NCBI RefSeq assembly: GCF_001640805.2
Contig: NC_066847.1
Location: 23,055,504-23,119,503 of the forward strand
DNA: 64,000 nt
From: Lates calcarifer
Lineage: Eukaryota > Chordata > Actinopteri > Centropomidae
Direction: 5' to 3'
Shown: positions 11,262 through 21,661 of the stretch, one piece after another
Numbering within the stretch: position 1 is the stretch's first letter
Layout of the letters: every line of letters starts with the position of its first letter
Notes under the pieces: model-generated
What the model saw: only the letters and a program-made list of their open reading frames with translations
Told to the model about the DNA's origin: nothing
The model's database searches: none
Translations under genes and position numbers: made by a program

Positions 11262-11345
11262 TGCAAATCCATCCTGAATGTACTGGAAACAGCTCTCCAG
11301 GAAGAGGAGACTCTGTCACACACTAACAATGTACACCAGTGAGAG
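11262..11345 (+). pseudogene. Receptor C-terminal tail fragment 2
   Basis: A second, more diverged copy of the same tail region ('gcaaatccatcctgaatgta', then 'tccaggaagaggagactct'), about 330 bases after fragment 1. Only the tail is present. Confidence 0.75.
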
Positions 11346-11985
11346 CAATGAGAACCAAGCAAACATTTTTCAAAATATACATTACATTAGTTCATGGTTC
11401 AATTAAAAAAAAAAAAAAAAAGATTTTGCTTACAAAGGGAGTTTTTTTCTGTCACATGCACTATACATTTTGATAACTTTGATAACTTTGTGCCTACATG
11501 TGTCAGCAAAGAAAAAAACAGTCTGGGTATTTAAATTACATGATTGTACTTTCATAAAAGATGGTTGGCACATAATCTAAATGAAATAATAATAATGGCA
11601 CCTTGACACAGAACATTGTGCCTTTCTTGATGCAGATTATAGTAGACTGTAAATTACCTTATGTCACGGCATATAAAATCTACAGTAAGATTTTATAGAA
11701 GATATCCACCTTAGAAGCTCTCCATTAAATCAGACTGCGCTACTGTTGTTTAATTGGCTAGTTAAAATCTGGTGCACCTATGTTCAACTCTTTTGTTTGT
11801 TTGTTTGTTTTATTTTGTTTTGTTTTGTTTTTGTTTTTTGTTTTTTTAATTAAACATAAAGCTAAACGCGTGATTTTAATAAGTATTTTACTACAGGACT
11901 TTCGTTTGTTTGTTTTTACATTTTTTGAAAAAACGGTGTCAACGTATGCAGCGTGCGTCATGATGTCATTGTCGTTCCCATATTA
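11346..11985. other. Spacer between receptor array and zinc-finger cluster
   Basis: AT-rich sequence with poly(A) at about 11405-11420 and T/G-rich TTTTG repeats at about 11790-11845. No gene seen. Confidence 0.5.
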
Positions 11986-12103
11986 AGAAGGTCCGAGAGA
12001 GCTAGTCCCGGCCTGCATCCGTGAGCAGTCATCGGCCACAGAACAGGAATTAACGGGACGCTGCAAATCAGATTTACTGTGTCCTGAGATGCAATAGTTT
12101 TTA
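11986..12103 (+). promoter_or_regulatory. Promoter and 5' non-coding exon of the 642-aa zinc-finger gene
   Basis: A locally GC/CpG-richer patch ends at a strong splice donor, TTATG|GTAAGT, at 12104. The first acceptor that leads into a long coding exon on this strand is at 17885-17886. The start is approximate. The exon-to-gene link is inferred from order, strand and splice signals. Confidence 0.5.
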
Positions 12104-14085
12104 TGGTAAGTCGTGTCTAAGTTGACTGTTTGAGCCAACCGGCAAACACCTAAATGTTTGGTTGGTCACAGTTCTTCCCTAGCTGTGTAGCGTTAGCTAG
12201 CAGCAGCTAACGTTAGCTATGCCCAACCATAGCATTATTACACAGCTCTGCATTTACGTTGAGGCACTTTGTGGGATGCTCTTACGCTACGTGCAGCTTC
12301 ATGTATTTCAAGGAGTTTTGCCAGCGCGTATTCTTTTCAGGTTAACGTTCGCTTTAAAGTGGGCTAACGTTAACCAGCTGTCCAAATACAATAGATACTT
12401 GTTGGTGAAGGGTTCAGTCGCCCTCTGGCGGTATGCATATACCCTTTAAACACACTGTTGACTGCAAATTTGATATTTTGATCATAGACGAGTCAATCAA
12501 TAAGTCTGTTCAGGGACAGTTTTGAATTTTGATTTTGCTCAGAGCACTAACACCAAAACGGATATGCTCTTTTGTAACACAAGCTAGGTTTCGTATTAAT
12601 TTCAATTTGTTGAGATATTTCTTTGATAAAGGTTTTAATATTTGAATTGCAGTGTTTTTAATATGGTAGTGAACTTGCATATTGTTTCTTTGCAATGCAA
12701 TTTATGGTGCATATAATAAGCAATTACTAAAATAACTATAAATCAGTTTTGATGTCTGAAAGCAGAAAAGCTCTGCATTAAAGTATAAATAGCATCAAAG
12801 CTATTTATTTAATGGGAAATAGAGGGACTTAGACGGTGTACAAGGCTTTATATAGATTCTCTTGGGGGCATACCTGTTTTACATGGTTACTGTTGATGCA
12901 TCTGTCTGCTATAGCTATTTTCAGTCTTTTGTGTTATATATGGCAGCATTTCCTTCATGTGTTCAAGTAGAGGTAGATCGGCACACGCGTCAATCATTTC
13001 ACACACCCATACATACTGCAAGCCCAGGTGTACAATGATAGGTGTACAATGAAAGACTATTTTGTCACTTTGTGCTAACATTTTGAGAATGTGTAACTGT
13101 TAAACTTGACACCCTGTAAGGCAGATTACTTTGAGAAGACGTGTAGAGAAGGATAGGCACAGATACTCTGTAGTCGATCAAATTTTCATGAAGGCACTTT
13201 ATTATTGGTACCAGGTCAAATACAGTCTGCTCATGCAACCAGAAAGATTGATGACAACACACAGAGAGTGTATATATAGCCCAAGAAGTCACACAAATAA
13301 CAGAAGATATATTGTGTTTACACAGAGAGGTCATGTCCCATATTCAAACTGTAGGCATAAGACATATCATATGATAATCATCCTATAGTGCTAACATGAC
13401 CTCTGGTCATCATGTACTTTTGCTTATCGAATTAACTATTGTACAAAACATGAAAACTAATAAAAAAGTTCAACTGCCGGTCAGTTCTAAAAACATACTA
13501 TCACACCCCTAACTAGTTTGTATTGTAGAGCTTTGCATGCTTTTCCAGGTACAATAAGATTAATCTGAAGGCAACATCATCCTCATCTATCAAAATTAGT
13601 CTGATTGTGTTGTGGTGATTAGAGTCACATAGTGCCTATTTAAAAAAAAAAAAAAAAAAACACACCAATAATTTGGTGTGGCTTCCAGATGGTAGGGGAA
13701 ACATAGGTAAAACATGCATTTAAAGTATGGTGCCAAAAGAACAAAATGAAAAATGCTTGAGATTAAACGGTTTGAAAATAATTTGGGAAAAAAGTTTTAG
13801 GATTAGGAATTTACCTGCACAATCCACACGACAGTCCTGTAAATTGCTGTGGATATGCATAGACTGTAATTATTCACATCATAGTTTAAGTGCCTGTCAT
13901 TACTCAAGATGGCTCATATCAGACAACTATTGTTTGTTACTTTTTTAAGTAACTTTTTTTTTACCTTTTTGTGCACACTCTGTAACATACTCTAATAACT
14001 CAGTTTCCACAAAGCAGACATTTTACACATCATGCAGCCCTAACTGAACCATTTACACGTTTAGAAAGATACACGCTCCCCGAGC
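12104..14085. other. Intron of the 642-aa gene, left part
   Basis: Contains gctaacgttagc-type motifs near the promoter (12190-12220, 12357-12370), a reverse CTCF-like motif at 12417 and a poly(A) run at 13642-13660. No exon or RNA gene is recognised. Confidence 0.5.
12417..12431 (-). promoter_or_regulatory. Candidate CTCF site, reverse orientation
   Basis: The reverse complement reads CCGCCAGAGGGCGAC. This fits the CTCF core except G for A at the third base. It lies about 300 bases after the first exon of the zinc-finger cluster. Confidence 0.35.
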
Positions 14086-14420
14086 ATTATTAGGAATACC
14101 ATACTAATACTGGGTAAGATCTTTGCTCTCAAAGCTACCTCGATTCTTCATGTGGATTCCACAAGATATTGGAAACATTCCCTTGAGATTCTGGTTCATG
14201 TAGACATTATTGCATTGCCTAATTTCTGCAGATTCCTCAGCTGCACATTTATGCTGCCAGTCTCCCGGTGTACCTCATCCCAGAGGTGTTCTATTGGCTT
14301 CAGCTCTGATGACTGGGAAGGCCAATAAAGTGCATTGAACTCATTGTCATGTCCATGAAAACAGTTGCAACAGTTGGGAGTAGCCATTAGAAGATGATTA
14401 AATTGTGGTCATAAAGGGAT
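14086..14420 (-). mobile_element. Tc1-like transposon relic, left part
   Basis: It starts with 'attattaggaataccatact', which I know as an end of a common fish Tc1-like repeat. Read on the minus strand it encodes YWPSQSSELKPIEHLWDEV, the diverged form of the Tc1 transposase motif around the last catalytic acidic residue (...SPDLNPIEHLWD). No intact transposase exists. It stops at 14420, where a different element begins, and appears to resume at 15135. Confidence 0.75.
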
Positions 14421-14764
14421 ACACCGATCAGCCATAACATTATGACCACTAGTTGATGAAGTGAATAACATTGATCATTTTGTTATAACACAATGTTCTG
14501 CTGAGGAACCTTTGGTCCTGATATTCATTTGGACGTTACTTTGTCATGTACCACCCACCTAAATATTGTCACAAACCAAGCATACACCCTCCCAATGGCA
14601 ACAACACTCCCCAATGTCAGAGGCCTCCCCCAGCAGGATAATATTCCCAACACACAGCAAAAACTGCTCAGAAATGTCTCGAGGAACACAACAAAGAGCC
14701 AAAGCTGTTGACTTGGGCTCCAAACTCCCCAGATCCTAATCTGATTCAGTACCTGTGGGACCTG
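14421..14764 (+). mobile_element. Second Tc1-like family, internally deleted copy
   Basis: It begins with 'caccgatcagccataacatt', the terminus of another widespread fish Tc1-like repeat. It then jumps to the 3' half of the transposase region (around 14490-14764, including 'cagcaggataat' and 'ccagatcctaatctgattca'). The central part and the 3' terminal repeat are missing. It is not capable of moving on its own. Confidence 0.7.
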
Positions 14765-15134
14765 CCTAATATTACATAGGTCCCCCTCATACTGGGGGAC
14801 CTATTTAAAACAGCTCTGACCTGTTGGGGCTTGGACATGGGATCTCTGAAGATCTCCTGTAGTGTCTGGACATTGGCAGCAGATCCTTTGGGTCCTGTGG
14901 ATTTTGGGATGGGGCCTCCATGGATCTGACTTGTTCTGGATCATCCCACAGATACTGGGTCAGATTGGGATCTGGGAAGTCTGGAGGCCAGTTCAACACA
15001 TTGGGCTCTTTGTTGTGTTCCTGGAGACATTTCTGGGCAGTTTTTGTGGTGTGGTGGGAGCATTATCCTGTTGAGGGAGGCCCCTGACATTGGGGAGTGT
15101 TATTGCCATTGCGGGTGTGTGCTTGATCTACATG
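14765..15134 (-). mobile_element. Inverted copy of the second Tc1-like family
   Basis: On the minus strand it matches the copy at 14577-14764 and adds the more distal part, encoding LNWPPDFPDPNLTQYLWDD and RSMEAPSQNPQD. Together the two copies form an inverted repeat with arms of about 185 bases (14577-14764 against 14945-15134). Neither 3' terminal repeat survives at the junction. Confidence 0.7.
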
Positions 15135-15570
15135 TTCACGATGTCAAATTCTAACCCTACCATCTGCGTGCATCAGCAGAAATCAAGGTTCAGCAGACCA
15201 GTTTGCATTTTTCCAGTCTTCTGCTGTTCACTTGTAGTAAGCCTGTGCCCACTGCACTCTCAGATTTCTGTTCTTGGCTGTCGGGTGGAACCCAATGCAG
15301 TCCTCTGCTGTTGTAGCCCAGCCGCCTCAAGGTTCAACATGTGCATTCTGATATGCTCTGGAGAGCAGAAAAGCAACTGTGGAGATCCACAGTTGTAAAG
15401 AGTGGTTATCTGAATTATCAGCCTTTTTGTAAGCTCCAACCAGTCTGGTCATTCTCCTCTGGCCTCTCTCTTCAGCAAGGCATTTCCATCTGCAGAACGT
15501 CTGCTCACTGGATATTTTGTTTTTTGCTAACTTCTGAGTAAACTTTATAAATGTCGGTACATTTATCCAA
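15135..15570 (-). mobile_element. Tc1-like transposon relic, right part
   Basis: Recognisable pieces of the same fish Tc1-like repeat as 14086-14420: 'caaattctaaccctaccatctg', then 'ttgtagcccagccgcctcaaggtt', 'agagtggttatctgaa' and 'cattctcctctggcctct'. All are in the order expected for one element that was split by the insertion at 14421-15134. Confidence 0.65.
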
Positions 15571-17886
15571 TAATGAGGCACAAGTCATTGCTAGGTCAGT
15601 GGTCACAGGTTCAGTAATTATTGCTCACTTATGTTATAGAACATACATTAATTGTTACATCAATTTTGAAATAACTTTAGAATACTGCTAATAGAAATGC
15701 CTGTTTACCAAAAGCAGGTAGGTTCTAACCTTGCATTTAACATAGGAATTGGTTATGAAGCCAGGTTAGATAATATGGGTAGAATGAGTAGTGCAGATTT
15801 TGGTCAGTGTGTTAGTCTCAAAGAGGCATGAAACACTTGAATGTGTGGGAATCTGTAGAGGGCTTCTCTTCTGCAGCTCTCAGTGCTGAAATCCTTTGTG
15901 AAAGGTGGAGCACTCACAGACTTGATTTAGAGTCTAAAAGACAGAATACATTTTGCGATAGGCATTGGGGGTGCCTGCTCTGAGCCCTCTGAACCCACAG
16001 CCATTTACAACATGTTGGCACTACATGAATGGTTTTCAATAGGACAGCAAGGCAAAGATAAAGAAGTTGTTACCCTGATGACATGTCTGAGATGTGCTCG
16101 GATATACCATAGTAAGAGCCTGCAGTGCTACCTGCAACTACTCCTCTATCCAGGTCACTCTGGCTGCCTGTTCCTTTTATTCCAACATTGTTGAGAGAAC
16201 CTCGAGTCCACTCACATTTTGGGAGTATACTTAGTCTGCACTCCCCTTATTTTTTAGCTGCCTCACAGTACACAGAGCAATGCAGCAGCAACAGTGTAGC
16301 AGGTTGTAAACTTTACATACCAGGTATTCTCTTAAAATTAGCAACAGAACTGTAATGGAAGAAGACGGGTGATGAAAATGGAAGGCAAGGCAGGCCTCCA
16401 CAGCTGTCAGCAACCCAGCAGGGGTAGTTCATGGTGCAGTAGAATTTTATAACTGAGCTATGACCAAGATGCCAACTTTAATTTTTTGTGACTGTGGAAA
16501 TCAGGTTTTTTTCACATCCCAGATGATGTACAGAGACATTAAAATGTGAATTTTTAGGTAAAACACATACAGGAGCATGGTGTGTGATGGCTGAACTGAA
16601 CACTATACTGCACTATGTACATGTGCTACATGCAGAGGGGGTGAATGATATGTTTCTCGTATTTGTAAATGAGGTGCAATGAAGAAAAGACAAGACACAG
16701 TTGCAGTGTTCAGATTGCCTCCATGTCTGCATTGGTAAGTGGCTTTTTGCTGTCAGAGAAAAGATGGGGGAGTAGGATCAGAACCCTAAGTTATGAACAG
16801 CCGTGACAGATGTGCAGCAGTACTTGGGAGTTTGCAGCACACAAGCCTGCTCAGCTAAGCCTCTTCCCTCTCAGGCTGTCTGTTTGATTTGTAATCATCA
16901 AAAAACTTCTATACTTTCAGGCCAGTGTTAGGTAAGCAATTCCAAAATGAATCAAAAGTATCAGTATAGCCTGGAAATTACTTTGAGTCCCCTCAGAGTG
17001 CTGTCATATAGGGTCATCAGTGTCTATTAAAGCAAAGGAATGCTGATTATGCTGTGTCGGGTGGATTCAGTCATATTAAGGCATGCCTTGGAAGCAGAAG
17101 CTGTGATCTTTCTTAGCCCAGGTCTTGGACCAACAGAATTCCAGTGGATAAATAGAAGAGTGAGTGGGAAACTTTGATGTGGACAAACTCAAGTGTTTGG
17201 AAATCTGTAAGGGACAACAACTGACTCACTGGTTGAAGGGGCAGCCACTGGTTTACTGGAATTAAAACAGAAAAAAGCTTGCATGCAGTGGAGGGCAATG
17301 CATGTCCTAACTGAAACCTTAAAAAATAAAAAAATTAGCAAAATATCTACCACAGTGAGAAAGAACAGATCAAAATTTTAGTTGGTTGATAACAAAAGGC
17401 AGACTGTCACAAAATCAACATGGGTCCAACAATTTAACATCTCTGTTCTTCTGCCTGTTTTGAAAACACGATGGCACCAAGAATTTGCACTCAATAGGAA
17501 CCTCCAACATAGATCTGCTACTAATGTTTTTTTCATTCCACTTTATATTATTGAGTATGAATGCAACATCTCAACAGAAAACAAATGCATGCATTTCCAA
17601 GTGAAATAAAACATTGTTTAAAAATATTTAAAGCATTTAATTACACAACTATATTACCTTGCTTGGTCACTTGAATATGGCAATACTCATTCATCTCACT
17701 CAGATGTCACTCAGTCAAATGGCTGCGTCTAGTAGACAATCTAAAACACCATTCTAGCCTTAGTGAGTCAGGTTAAACCTGTAGTGTCAGAAATCGGTGC
17801 AAAGTAACGCTGCATAGTCATTTGGCATTTCAAAATTTTGTGAAACAGACTTGGTGGTAAGATTCTTTTTTGTTTAATCCCCCCAG
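15571..17886. other. Intron of the 642-aa gene, right part
   Basis: AT-rich, with only short chance frames. I recognise no further repeat or exon. It ends in the pyrimidine-rich acceptor ...tttaatccccccag at 17885-17886. Confidence 0.5.
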
Positions 17887-17899
17887 GTGCTGGAACAAC

Positions 17900-17971
17900 A
17901 TGGAAAACCTCAGAAGAGAGAGGTCAACATACAACTCTGAAGGACATCCTTGTAGAACCAGTCTGTTGTGA
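17900..17971 (+). other. Upstream ORF in the leader of the 642-aa gene
   Basis: ATG 17900 opens a 23-codon frame closed by TGA at 17969. It lies just inside the exon that starts at 17887 and 86 bases before the main start, in a different frame. Confidence 0.6.
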
Positions 17972-18057
17972 GAGGTTCAACATACTGATTCCCACATGGA
18001 AACCAATTTTGTGTGTGTCTGGATAGAGTTCCACCCATATTTGCAGATTGAAAAGTG

Positions 18058-19986
18058 ATGCCATCAGCACATGGACAAAGTATCATCATGGAAAAGCAGA
18101 AATCAATGAATAGTGTTACTTCAGCACAGTTGGGTGGAGAATCGTGCACCTTCATCTGCACTGAGTGTGGTGATGGGTTCAGTCAGTACTCTAATGTGCT
18201 GGCCCACATGGCAATTCATGGACCTTTGGAGTCATTTTCCTTTGATGGATCATCCAATGGATTTGAAGTCCCCCGAGAATATGTGCTACAAGAAAATGGT
18301 ACACTGACAGATGTGAACGGCTTGGCACAGTCACATTCCTCTGTGAAACCATTGTCTCCGGGAGTCCTGCCATCGCATTACCCATCCCCTATTAAACCAG
18401 TGTCTCCAAATTTAAGGCCACAGCCTTCCCCTTACAGAGATGTGTTCAGGCCAAGGCCATCAGACTTGACCTTGGACAAGTCTCGTCAGGGCCATTACCG
18501 TTGTGAAATATGTAGCAGATCATTTAACAGCCTGCAGAGTTTACATCGTCACCAGCAGTATCGAAACACAGAGAGAGGTTACAAGTGTACCTTGTGCTGT
18601 AAGATCTTTGAAGGTAGACAGGAACTTAAGAAACACCTCCAGGACCATGCTGATGAAAGATTTCACTGCTGTGGTCACTGTGGTAAGCGATTCCTTAAAG
18701 TGGATGCACTGAATGCCCATCAGAAAGAAAACCACTTCTCCCACAAGGCTACAGCTTTCGGTAAATCTGAGAATAAGCAGGAAAAAAGGCTAGAGAAAAC
18801 ATATTCTTGTAGGAAGTGCAAGTTGAGTTTTTTCTGGATGTCAGATTTTCAGACACACTCAATGTACCATTGCAAAGGAAAAGAGCCTGATGCTAGTTTT
18901 GCATCTGAAATCGAAATTGAGGTGAACTCTAAAAACCTAGAAGACGCACTATTTGAAAACTTCCACAGCAATGGCACATCTGTTGATCTTAAGAATGGGG
19001 ATACTAAAGTCTTTAGGGATACTAGTGGTGAGATCGATAGGGAATACTCTTTCACACCATACAGATGTGGTTTATGTGGGGATCGGTTCCAAAAGTTAAC
19101 AGCTCTAAAAGAGCATCATCTCACACATCAAACTCAGGAGGAAATAGATCAGCTGAATCAAGAATCTCAAAGAACTTTTAAGCGAAGAATGCCACCCAAA
19201 GGCAGACGTAGAAGAGGGAGTAATCCAAATGGCAAGTTGCATCCTTGCAAGCACTGTCATCGTGTCTTTAATCATTCTAGTAGTTTGTCACGGCACATGA
19301 GATACCACAAGGGTACTATGCACACATGTGTATTTTGTGGTAGACATTTTCCACAACGCTGTGATTTGAGAAGACATGTAGCCATGTACCACAAAGCTGA
19401 ACTGGAAAAGAAACCGGGTTTGAAACACTTGTATACGGCCCCACAAAATGGTCCTGCCCCTACTTCTGTTAATGGTGAGAAAAACCCAAGTTCTCCTGAT
19501 GAGAAAGCTAAGAGCTCCTCTGACAATGAACAAACCACATCACCAGAGCAGCCTCCAAAGGGGAAGCAATCTGGAAAAGCAGGCCGAGTTAATTACAAGT
19601 GTCAGGAATGTGGAAAGAGATTTGGGCTGTTATGTGTCTACCAACGACACTTGCGTTATCACAAAAAGGAACCTAGCAAGTGCCCCCGATGTCCAGCTCA
19701 ATTCAGGAATTCGTCATCCCTTGAGCTTCACCTTCAAAATCACCCAAGCACTGGAGAAGCAGATGATGTTGGACAAACCTCTCACTGCACTGGCACCAAT
19801 GGGGACCATGTCCTAGAAAAGGGTAATGCAGAGGACATAGAGGATGACTATATGGACCATACTCAAAATGATAAAAGAAATTCCTCAGAGGTTCTTTATG
19901 AATGCACTGAGTGCACTGAGACATTCTCATACTTGGAGACATTTCTTCAGCACCAGACTTCTCATGGCTCAGAAAACAACGGGTAA
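18058..19986 (+). CDS. C2H2 zinc-finger protein, 11 fingers, 642 aa
   Basis: Probable nuclear DNA-binding factor. I chose ATG 18058; a second in-frame ATG lies ten codons on, and upstream codons in this frame include a stop (TGA, 18049). Finger 1 (FICTECGDGFSQYSNVLAH) is near the N-terminus, followed by a Pro/Ser-rich linker (about residues 60-140). Fingers 2-5 follow, then an acidic spacer, fingers 6-8, a Ser/Pro linker, fingers 9-10, another acidic spacer and a final finger (YECTECTETFSYLETFLQH). Finger 2 (YRCEICSRSF...HRHQQYRN) lacks its last His. TGEKP-type linkers are mostly absent, so the fingers are not one regular array. A basic patch (KGRRRRG) before finger 7 may aid nuclear import. 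No KRAB, SCAN or BTB domain is seen. I cannot name an orthologue. Confidence 0.9.
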   Translation: MPSAHGQSIIMEKQKSMNSVTSAQLGGESCTFICTECGDGFSQYSNVLAHMAIHGPLESFSFDGSSNGFEVPREYVLQENGTLTDVNGLAQSHSSVKPLSPGVLPSHYPSPIKPVSPNLRPQPSPYRDVFRPRPSDLTLDKSRQGHYRCEICSRSFNSLQSLHRHQQYRNTERGYKCTLCCKIFEGRQELKKHLQDHADERFHCCGHCGKRFLKVDALNAHQKENHFSHKATAFGKSENKQEKRLEKTYSCRKCKLSFFWMSDFQTHSMYHCKGKEPDASFASEIEIEVNSKNLEDALFENFHSNGTSVDLKNGDTKVFRDTSGEIDREYSFTPYRCGLCGDRFQKLTALKEHHLTHQTQEEIDQLNQESQRTFKRRMPPKGRRRRGSNPNGKLHPCKHCHRVFNHSSSLSRHMRYHKGTMHTCVFCGRHFPQRCDLRRHVAMYHKAELEKKPGLKHLYTAPQNGPAPTSVNGEKNPSSPDEKAKSSSDNEQTTSPEQPPKGKQSGKAGRVNYKCQECGKRFGLLCVYQRHLRYHKKEPSKCPRCPAQFRNSSSLELHLQNHPSTGEADDVGQTSHCTGTNGDHVLEKGNAEDIEDDYMDHTQNDKRNSSEVLYECTECTETFSYLETFLQHQTSHGSENNG

Positions 19987-21618
19987 CTATCAAACCCATA
20001 AGTCATTGTTATTGCCAACAAGCAAGCTCTCAGGAGTTGAGTGTTTTTGACTCTTTTGAATGCAAGTATTTGAATAACTGTATAGATTAATATTTTATTA
20101 ATTTTGTTTGTAATGGTTATTTTACATACTACTTTTACAATTTTTTTTCTTGCATGAGTAAACAAAATTCTGCTAATTGGTGAATTTGAAACCAATGGAA
20201 GCAGGAAGTAAAGCTTGGGTGAGGAGCCTACCAAATGACTTAAAAGAGAAACAGCATATACCGACATGGGTAAAATGCAAGTTTAAATGTAGCATTCTCC
20301 AACAGGTTGTGATTGTAGTTAATTTGAAAGTCCCACCAATTGTTGACTAACAAGAATAAGTAAATTGCTTTTCACTGTATCTTGTAGTCGCTACTCATGC
20401 TGTTTTTGTCAATCATTTTGCTCAATTTTTCATCATGTTTTACTTGCAAATATGCTAAGATTTTGTTTTAATATATTGTATGTGTATATCTTCCTTTTTA
20501 AAGGATAGTATTGTCACTGAATAGATTTTTTATTGTGCCATTAAAATTGTACAGAGAAATTACTTAATGTGCTATCAGTTTTCCTTTTTAGCAGTTAGGC
20601 TCCGATTAACTACATATTTTTGTTCCACCTGCATGTAATTTGAGTGTCTTTTAAGGAATTGGGCTATAGTAAGTTAAAGGCAGCAGCACAGAGAGGAATC
20701 CTTGTGTTCAGTGGATTAAATGTGGAGTCACTAATTGTGGATCAGGAGGGAAAATATAGTAGTTACTTGAGTTCAAGGATACTCTTCAAGATTCTTGAGA
20801 TTTTTGACAAATGGGTGCATTTTATAAGAAACCATTCCTGTGATTGAATATTGGGACCTCTAAGCCCCTGTTGAAAATTTGCCTTTAGCAACTCCTAGTG
20901 GTAGTCTTAAAAAGACTCTTCAGGAGAAGTGTGGGCACTAAATACTGTAGCTTTCACCACTGACAGCACAGAGACCAGTTTAATATCATTTCTTTATATG
21001 AACTCTATGCCCAGAGAATCAGGTTTGGGCATTGTCCAGATTTGGCCTTTTACATATGTGGCACACAACAGGAGATTGTCCATGTCAGACGCGTTCTTGC
21101 TTACTGGAAGAACTTAGTTTTGTTTAGGGAGGGATGGAGCCTGGGTAGAGCGTGCAGGAGGCAGAATAGAAACCTCATCAACTTGCCCACTCGCTGTGAA
21201 TTCTGGACAGTTTCCTGTTCTATTCACACATGGCCTCAATCAGACCTAACACAGACTTTGAACTGGTAGGGTAAACTCTGTTTAATATTCAATCCAGCTG
21301 ATTCACACGTTTGCATTGTCACATACAGCTCCGGGTAATGTCTAGATTAGGGTTGCAGGGTTGCGGTGCATGTGTGAAAGCAGTTCAAGATACCCTTTTC
21401 AAGTGTTGGTCTTCATGGGTTAATTTGGTTCTGTCAGGTGGTTACTAGAATCCTTGGAAAATATTCTCTTGCAGTAATACCAGATACCAAATTTCATGGC
21501 AGTGGTAGTTTGGCCAGGGGAAGGTTTGACAGGTTGGCAAACTACTGTTACTGGAAGTAACATAATAAACCCTTAGCAGCTAGTACCATCTCTAGTGGGC
21601 TGACATTTCTTGTCTTAA

Positions 21619-21661
21619 AAAAAAGTAATCCACATACACCAAATGTGTGGATTACTTTTTT
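21619..21661. repeat. Perfect 16-bp inverted repeat hairpin
   Basis: Arm AAAAAAGTAATCCACA (21619-21634), an 11-base loop, and the exact reverse complement TGTGGATTACTTTTTT (21646-21661). A T-run follows. Confidence 0.9.
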
